A stretch of 64,000 nt of DNA, from positions 808,501 through 872,500 of the forward strand of contig JAPXFQ010002130.1 of NCBI GenBank assembly GCA_028564705.1, in the 5' to 3' direction. This DNA comes from Apricaphanius iberus. Its lineage: Eukaryota; Chordata; Actinopteri; Cyprinodontiformes; Aphaniidae. The translations under genes were made by a program, and so were the position numbers. Positions 58,500 through 64,000 of this stretch are shown here, piece by piece (positions within the stretch are counted from its first letter, which is position 1; each line of letters begins with the position of its first letter). Under the pieces are notes generated by a model, which saw only the letters and a program-made list of their open reading frames with translations, was not told the DNA's origin and did not search any database.

Positions 58500-59400
58500 T
58501 TTTTAAATAATCTTTCTCACAGAACTGAGTCTGTGAAAGCTGAAGCCATCGCCTCTTGCTTTCCAGACGTGGACAAAGTTGTTCCCCAGGGATCAGTCCC
58601 AGTGCCATTATCATTCACAGTATATACAAATAATCTTTATCAAGGAGTAACAAACGCATATTTCCATTTCTATGCAGCTGACACTGGGATGTATCCTGTT
58701 GGATCCACCTCATCAGTCATTTTATCGACTCCAACTATCATTTAACGCTGTTGGGGGAAATTCGTACAGCTCTAAATTCTCACTGCTAAAGAATCAAATT
58801 CACTTTTTTTTCCAACTCTAACTTTAATTCTTTTAATTTTCAGTCTATCATCTCTCCTTGTGGTTAGAAGGTTGATTTAATGAGGTAATCCCTCAGTTTC
58901 TTGATTTATAATTTGCTCTCTCTAGGTAAAGACTTCTGTTAGCTTGTCTCATCTGTTGCTGTGAAGGTTAAACCATTAGCATATCCTTATTTATAAAGAT
59001 ATCACCAGCTTTCTCTCTTTGTATCTAACATCTTACATTTTTTATTTAAAAAGTGAAGGACCTATTGAGATTGGTTCTCAGAATTTGTCCCTATTTACAG
59101 CGCCATGGGCTCACAATTAGTTTGGGAGAAAACTATTCAATTACTCCAAAATGTGCTGTATTGTATATTTAAAGGAACTTTCTCTGAATGAGTTTCAGCA
59201 AACGTAATATTTTAGACATTTCTAAGATCGGAAAGCAAATTTCAGAATTTTCTTGGACTGCAATGTTAAATGTAATGTTTCCTTTTTTTATATTATTTAA
59301 CACTTAACTGCTCTTTTTGTCCTGGTCACCTTTCATAAAGAAATTTTGTTTCTCATTGGGTCTTTCCTGGTTAAAAAAAGTAATATTAATAATAATTAAG
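58500..59400 (+). pseudogene. LINE reverse transcriptase relic with 3' end
   Basis: ESVKAEAIASCFPDVDKVVP, QGSVPVPLSFTVYTNNLYQG, VTNAYFHFYAADTGMYPVGS (58530-58715) matches VPQGSVLGPLLFTIYINNL...FHFYADDTVIY of L2-type LINEs; the catalytic ADD motif now reads AAD. The remaining C-terminal part is unreadable. The 3' end at 59310-59375, TTTGTCCTGGTCACCTTTCA, TTTCTCATTGGGTCTTTCCT, GGTTAAA, is the remembered 3' terminus of this group. Confidence 0.72.
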
Positions 59401-60184
59401 CACCATAACAGATGATAATGCTAGACTGCAATAAAAAATCAACTGATATAATGTAGTTTAAGATTATGGGTCCATTATTTTAGTTTAGTTTGGTTGTAAT
59501 TTAGTTGAATCCGTACTTAGTTTTTGTGGTCATGGTGTTCTCCTAGTGTAAAATCTGCATATTATGTCGGACTATGCCATTTGTGTGAATTAGACAAACT
59601 CCACAAGGTTCACATTTTCAGATATTTCAACTGTAATATGGCGAAACACAGTTTAGAGAAAAGCAACATGGAATCCATTCATTTTACTCCATGAACATCC
59701 AATCAATGCTGTTCAGCAGCCCAGTTTCTTTATAGCTCAATCAAAGTTATTGACACAGTTTAATTAAAAAAGCATAAAGACAGCAGGGAAAGAGAGTAGG
59801 GAGGAAATGTTACATGCTGTGTTTGGCCCCAAGAAAATCCTTGATCATTATTGGCAGAAGCCTGGAGAGTATTTGGTCAAAACATTATAAGAAATATTTT
59901 TAATTAAATGAGATTGTTAAAATGAGAACATCTGTTACCATTTCTGTACTTGTGAATACTTTCTTTATACGAATAAATGGCCCCAAATGGTCTCACCATT
60001 ATGTGTGAGTGTGTATGTGTGTGTGTGTCCCTATGTAGTTTGGTAACATTTATTCTCATTTAAATACAAAGGAGCTGTTGACTGACCAAAGAGTTACTAT
60101 TACACCTTCAGACAATTTAGGCAATAAGTGTTTCAAAGAAAACTTCCAGAAGATGTTTATTCATGATCATCTGCTTTGTTAAGA
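59401..60184. other. No gene; short TG run
   Basis: A TG-rich run at about 60002-60027 is the only pattern I can name. Confidence 0.4.
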
Positions 60185-60215
60185 TCATCCATCCCATCCA
60201 TCCATCTTCTTCCGC

Positions 60216-60608
60216 TTATCCGGAGTCGGGTCGCGGGGGTAGTAGTTTAAGCAGGGAGACCCAGACTTCCCTCTCCCCGGCCACTTGGGCCAGCTCCTCG
60301 GGAGGAATCCCGAGGCGTTCCCAGCCCACCTGGGAGACATAATCCCTCCAGCAAGTCCTGGGTCTTCCCCTAGGTCTCCTCCCGGTGGGACGGTCCCGGA
60401 ACACCTCACCAGGGAGGCATCCAGGAGGCATCCTGACCAGATGCCCGAGCCACCTCAACTGGGTCCTCTCGATGTGGAGGAGCAGCGGCTCTACTCTGAG
60501 CTCCCTCCGGATGACCGAGCTTCTCACCCTATCTCTAAGGGAGAGCCCAGCCACCCGGAGGAAACTCATTTCAGCCGCCTGTATCCGTGATCTCGGTCTT
60601 TCGGTCAC
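60216..60608 (-). pseudogene. LINE protein C-terminal segment
   Basis: The open segment reads MTERPRSRIQAAEMSFLRVA, GLSLRDRVRSSVIRRELRVE, PLLLHIERTQLRWLGHLVRM, PTGRRPRGRPRTCWRDYVSQ and ends LLKLLPPRPDSG before the stop at 60216. This is the conserved C-terminal end of the same LINE protein, downstream of RT; the arginine/proline-rich GRRPRGRPRT block is diagnostic from memory. It is separated from the RT block by frameshifts near 60620-60950, so no functional protein is made. Confidence 0.8.
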
Positions 60609-60950
60609 GACCCAGCGTTCGTGACCATAGATAGGGTAGGAACGTAGATCGAGCGATAAATTGAGAGCTTTGCCTATTGGTTCAGCTCTCTCTTCACCAC
60701 GACAGACCGGTACAGCGCCCGCATAACTGCAGACGCTTTACCAATCTGTCCATCGATCTCCCGCTCCATTTTTCCCTCATTCGTGAACAAGACCCAGACC
60801 CAGAAACTTGACCTCCTCTGCTTGAGGAAGGACTCCATCCCCGACCCGAAGAAGTTACTCTACCCTTTTCAGGCTCAAGACCATGGTCTCGGATTTGGAG
60901 GTGCTGATCCCCATCCCAGCCGCTTCACACTCGGCTGTGAACCGCTCCAG

Positions 60951-61307
60951 CTAGAGCTGTAGATCCCGTTCAGATGAAGCCAATAAGACCACATCATCTG
61001 CGAAAAGCAGAGACCAGATCCTGAGGTCACCAAAACGGATCCCCTCAACACCTTGGCTGCGCCTAGAAATCCTGTCCATAAATGTTATGAAAAGGATTGG
61101 TGATAGAGGGCAACCTTGGCGGAGTCCAACTCTCACTGGGAACGAGTCCGACTTACTGCCGGCAATGCGAACCAAACTCTGACACCGGTCATACAGGGAC
61201 CTAACAGCCCGTATCAAAGGGCCAGGTACCCCATACTCCCGGAGTACCCCCCACAGTACACCCCGAGGGAAACGGTCGAACGCCTTCTCCAAGTCCACAA
61301 AACACAT
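60951..61307 (-). pseudogene. LINE reverse transcriptase core fragment
   Basis: MCFVDLEKAFDRFPRGVLWG contains RT motif A (FVDLEKAFD, catalytic D). VRVGLRQGCPLSPILFITFM is motif B, and SLLFADDVVLLASSERDLQL is motif C with the catalytic ADD. All three are intact, which is unusual in this window, but the frame stops at 60951 and the N-terminal fingers and endonuclease are missing at the 5' truncation. Confidence 0.88.
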
Positions 61308-61484
61308 GTAGACCGGTTGGGCGAACTCCCATGAACCCTCCAGGACCCTGCTGAGATTGTAGAGCTGGTCCAGTGTTCCACGGACTGGACGAAAACCGCA
61401 ATGTTCCTCCTGAATCCGAGGTCGACTATCCGTCGGACCCTCCTCTCCAGAACCCCCGAATAGACCTTACCAGGGAGGCTCAGA

Positions 61485-61879
61485 TCATCATACTTTATAA
61501 CATTATAACCTTTTTAATGAAATTAATCATATTAGCTGATGTCTTGTTTCCACGGTGATAGTAGGGTCGATATTAGTGGTAGAATCTTTAGTTTTTGGCC
61601 ATTTTAAATAACATTTTAAAGCCGGTAATAATCATTTTTTTACCCCACAATTTTTAAATGAAATAATGACATATTCACTAGTATTACATTGATATTATTT
61701 TGAAATAATATTCAATCTGAACAAATTTAACAGAGAATCCACATTGTGCCATTACACATCAAGCAGATTAATAGTGTAAATATGTTCATTTTGAATATGT
61801 ATTTATTATGAACATTTCACCTACTGTGGTCTGAAGGCTCCGCATGGAGCTTAACTACACTCCTGCTTGTGCGTAATGA
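61485..61879. other. No feature recognised
   Basis: AT-rich spacer between a LINE and a SINE tail. Confidence 0.35.
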
Positions 61880-61982
61880 ATACATGCTCAATGGGTGAAT
61901 GAAGTGTGAAGCACTTCGCCGTCCTGTGGACTAGATAAAACACTATATAGCCTAAGTACAGGCCATTTACCTTATATCCAAA
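61880..61982 (+). repeat. SINE tail copy
   Basis: GTGAATGAAGTGTGAAGCAC, TTCGCCGTCCTGTGGACTAG, ACACTATATAGCCTAAGTAC, AGGCCATTTACC matches the tail of the 6.1-kb and 13.0-kb copies. Confidence 0.6.
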
Positions 61983-62798
61983 TAAATGTATATTATTTTT
62001 ATATTATCTATATGTGTATGTATTAGTATTTTTAACTCATTGCTGTGTTCCAAAGATACCATCAATTTATTTTTTTCTGACTTTGAAAATCTAAATCTCT
62101 GACACTACTATAGAAAAGTAGAGTTAGCCCCTCTGAGCTGTGTTCATCTTTGAAAACTGTCTGCAGCTGAGTTACTGTGTAGGTTAACCAGATAGATATT
62201 AATTTATCTGAAACACAGCAGCAAGTTAAATGATTCCATAATGTACTTTATAACCCATGTTTAATCAGATACCAGCTCTCCTATAGTATTTATAGTGTCA
62301 GATCGACACAGCTCAGCAGCTCAACAGCAACATTGTTGGTTGGTTAAATAAACATGGAGTTAATTACTAATTCAACATAGGGTCAGGTTGATTTTAATAG
62401 CTTTTAATTGATGAAATCAATGAAAGCATCATTTGAAAATTGCATTTGTATTTGCATGGGTTATTTTTTGTCTGTGTAGTTAGACGTTAGCATGGAAACC
62501 TGAATGAAGGAACTTTTTATCAAACCAGCCTCCTATTTAAGGCTTCCAGGTACAGCCAATGTTACAGTGCCAACTTACGATGCAACTTTTTTTTTAACAA
62601 GACACTGAAAAGGCAGCCATTTGTTAGCTGGCTTGAGAAAAGTGTTACATGATTGTTTGTTAAATAAATGGAGTCATGCTGAGCGCATAATGTGGTAATT
62701 AAACTTTAACCGGAAAAAACAATACTGTTTGAAATTGTTCTTCCAAACTATCCAGATTGGAGGATTTCAAAGAGCTTTTTTCTTTTTCTTTTATCCAG
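61983..62798. other. No gene recognised
   Basis: AT-rich non-coding DNA leading into a long pyrimidine tract (about 62776-62792) that precedes the possible exon. Confidence 0.35.
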
Positions 62799-63086
62799 AG
62801 ACACAGTGAGATGTCACGCTACAGGCTAATAGGTTTTCATTCTCACTGTGAAGAGGAGGTGTCGGTTGACAGTGAAAGCATAACCTTGGTCAACAGGAAA
62901 CTGTTCAACACTTTGCCCGAGGGGGAACCGACACATCTGCATGACTATCACATGAAGAGGCCTTTTTATGTGGAGATTTGGAGAGAGAGAGAGCACACAT
63001 CTTTTCACTTGCAAATGCGAAAATATCAGCTGGCTGACAACAGTGGAATATTAATGAAATCCTTTATTGGCAACTTTACCTTTAAG
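62799..63086 (+). CDS. Possible internal exon of an unrecognised host gene
   Basis: A strong acceptor-like tract (TTTTTTCTTTTTCTTTTATC then CAG) ends at 62798. The open frame continues RHSEMSRYRLIGFHSHCEEE, VSVDSESITLVNRKLFNTLP, EGEPTHLHDYHMKRPFYVEI, WREREHTSFHLQMRKYQLAD, NSGILMKSFIGNFTFK. The donor AAG|GTGAAT follows at 63087. The segment is 288 bp, exactly 96 codons with phase 0 at both sides, and amino-acid use is varied rather than AT-driven. I recognise no domain. It lies within a longer frame (62757-63146), so the splice model is optional. Random frames of this length do occur in the window. Confidence 0.3.
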
Positions 63087-63150
63087 GTGAATGGGGTTGT
63101 TTTGTGTCCTACTACTAGGCTCTGTCTAATTAACACTAAATACTAAATAA

Positions 63151-63181
63151 CATGCTTATTGTTATTATAACAATAAGCATG
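63151..63181. repeat. Perfect 31-bp palindrome
   Basis: CATGCTTATTGTTAT (63151-63165) and its exact inverse ATAACAATAAGCATG (63167-63181) are separated by one base. It lies 65 bp after the possible exon. It could form a cruciform or a transcript hairpin. Confidence 0.85.
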
Positions 63182-63764
63182 CTGTGAAGACATAAACAGA
63201 ATAAAAAAAACCCAACCTCTGTCCTTATCCAGATGGCAAAAATGAAACTTTTGTTAATTATTCTAACAAAAAGACAGTTTTTACATTTTAGGTTTGTGTT
63301 AGACTGTCAATGGTGAACTACTTTTTGCTTGTTTATCAAAATATTTCTGGCTTTCTGTGGCACTTCTGACATTTCTTTTGAGTTCGGCACCACATCAAAT
63401 GCAAAAAGTGCAATTTAAATGTGAAAGTTTGCCATCCTGTCAGGACAGAAACCGCAGATATAGCCTACCATATACAAAGCTAGGGGCTTAATTGAAAGTC
63501 TGACTATGCAGAATTTCACTCAAGGAACAAATACTTTTATCATGTTAACATTCTTAACATCCTGCTTACATGATTCACAATTCCAAAGCTAAGACAACAA
63601 CAAAGGTAATTCATTGTTCAGCTACAGCTTAAATAAGTAAATCTACTGGATATCGCTTGCCTTTCCTTATGTCAAAAAATGCTAGAAAAAAACATGTGTA
63701 AATCGACAGTGATATACACTAACACACCACCATCTTGGTAAATCATAGATACCACAGTTTTTAT
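63182..63764. other. No feature recognised
   Basis: AT-rich non-coding DNA, perhaps including the terminal region of the Tc1 copy that follows. Confidence 0.3.
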
Positions 63765-64000
63765 AAAGCTGAATTAAGTTTCCTTCACCACATCCATGTC
63801 AGACTAGCAGAATCTAGAAATCACTTACGTAGAACTGGTCTGACAAGGTCAAGCTGGCTAAAAGATCAGGACCTACCACGCTATGCCGTTATCTAAAAAG
63901 GATTCAAGATCGGATGAAAAATCATTCATATCTTTTAGCCTTAATGTAGTGAGAGAAAACCGAACCTTAGCCTGGCTGAAGTCCAACCATACTAGCTGAC
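63765..64000 (+). mobile_element. Probable 5' part of a Tc1 relic running out of the window
   Basis: CATGTCAGACTAGCAGAATC, AATCACTTACGTAGAACTGG, TCTGACAAGGTCAAGCTGGC, ATGCCGTTATCTAAAAAGGA, TTCAAGATCGGATGAAAAAT follow the remembered leader and start (MP-S-K-x-I/D-Q-x-R-x-x-K) of a common teleost Tc1 transposase. The helix-turn-helix part is degraded and the rest lies beyond the window. Confidence 0.45.

Larger units (their letters stand above)
60185..61484 (-). mobile_element. LINE copy, 5'-truncated, GLRQGC-type reverse transcriptase
   Basis: The minus-strand 3' end is CCGGATAAGCGGAAGAAGAT followed by GGATGGATGGGATGG repeats near 60185. The 5' end breaks off near 61484. Two coding blocks survive (60951-61307 and 60216-60608), joined by sequence with frameshifts. 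It is a common GC-rich teleost LINE, recognised from memory. The clade is uncertain, but the GLRQGCPLSP motif is closer to RTE-like than to L2-type LINEs, which use GVPQGSVLGP. Confidence 0.85.

Noticed and set aside
60285..60624. Plus-strand frames over the GC-rich LINE
   Set aside because: The minus strand carries the conserved LINE protein; the plus frames are GC-driven shadows.

Overview
This window reads as intergenic or intronic DNA from a teleost fish. It is AT-rich and contains no operons, bacterial promoters or Shine-Dalgarno sites. The repeats are a typical teleost mixture: Tc1-type transposons, hAT and Harbinger short elements, L2/Rex-type and GLRQGC-type LINEs, tRNA-derived SINEs, Ty3/Gypsy fragments, solo LTRs and long TA/CA microsatellites. 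I cannot name the species. No complete host gene is visible. The only open, intact long coding region is a 347-residue Tc1-type transposase at 17823-18866.

Layout. 1-6000 is mostly featureless, with LINE, Harbinger and microsatellite scraps. 6000-8700 holds SINE pieces, an ATG-rich minisatellite and DNA-transposon ends. 9.6-10.5 kb has two adjacent short inverted-repeat elements. 13.4-14.3 kb is a badly decayed Tc1-like transposase. 16.0-19.2 kb is a fold-back element with arms of several hundred bases, and a complete Tc1-type element (17411-19028) has inserted into its right arm. The inserted element has perfect 27-bp terminal repeats, a TA target duplication and a DD38E catalytic spacing. 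19.6-23.2 kb has a hAT short element, a CpG-rich patch with a possible first coding exon on the minus strand, another hAT element and a Harbinger transposase fragment. 25-32.5 kb has a Tc1 relic, a solo LTR with a perfect 5-bp duplication, a minus-strand LINE and a Ty3/Gypsy integrase relic. 32.8-36.1 kb has a hAT element with a perfect 8-bp duplication, a tRNA-derived SINE and a DD34E Tc1 relic. 37-46.3 kb has LINE tails, an LTR-like block, a possible 2.9-kb element flanked by TTAA that contains a solo LTR, and two LINE 3' ends. 46.4-49.8 kb has three Tc1 relics, one split by a hAT element. 51-61.5 kb holds further LINE relics. 62.8-63.1 kb holds one possible host exon of unknown function, followed by a perfect palindrome.

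The sequences do not work together as a pathway. What can be read is a history of insertions: old Tc1 and LINE copies, then hAT and LTR insertions, with the DD38E element probably the youngest. I looked for a novel multi-gene system and did not find one. The items most worth a second look are the intact DD38E transposon and its fold-back host, the CpG-rich possible exon at 21.4-21.6 kb, the splice-bounded 288-bp open segment at 62.8 kb, and the unique-looking stretches that could hold conserved non-coding elements. Family assignments rest on remembered motifs and terminal structures; no database search was run.
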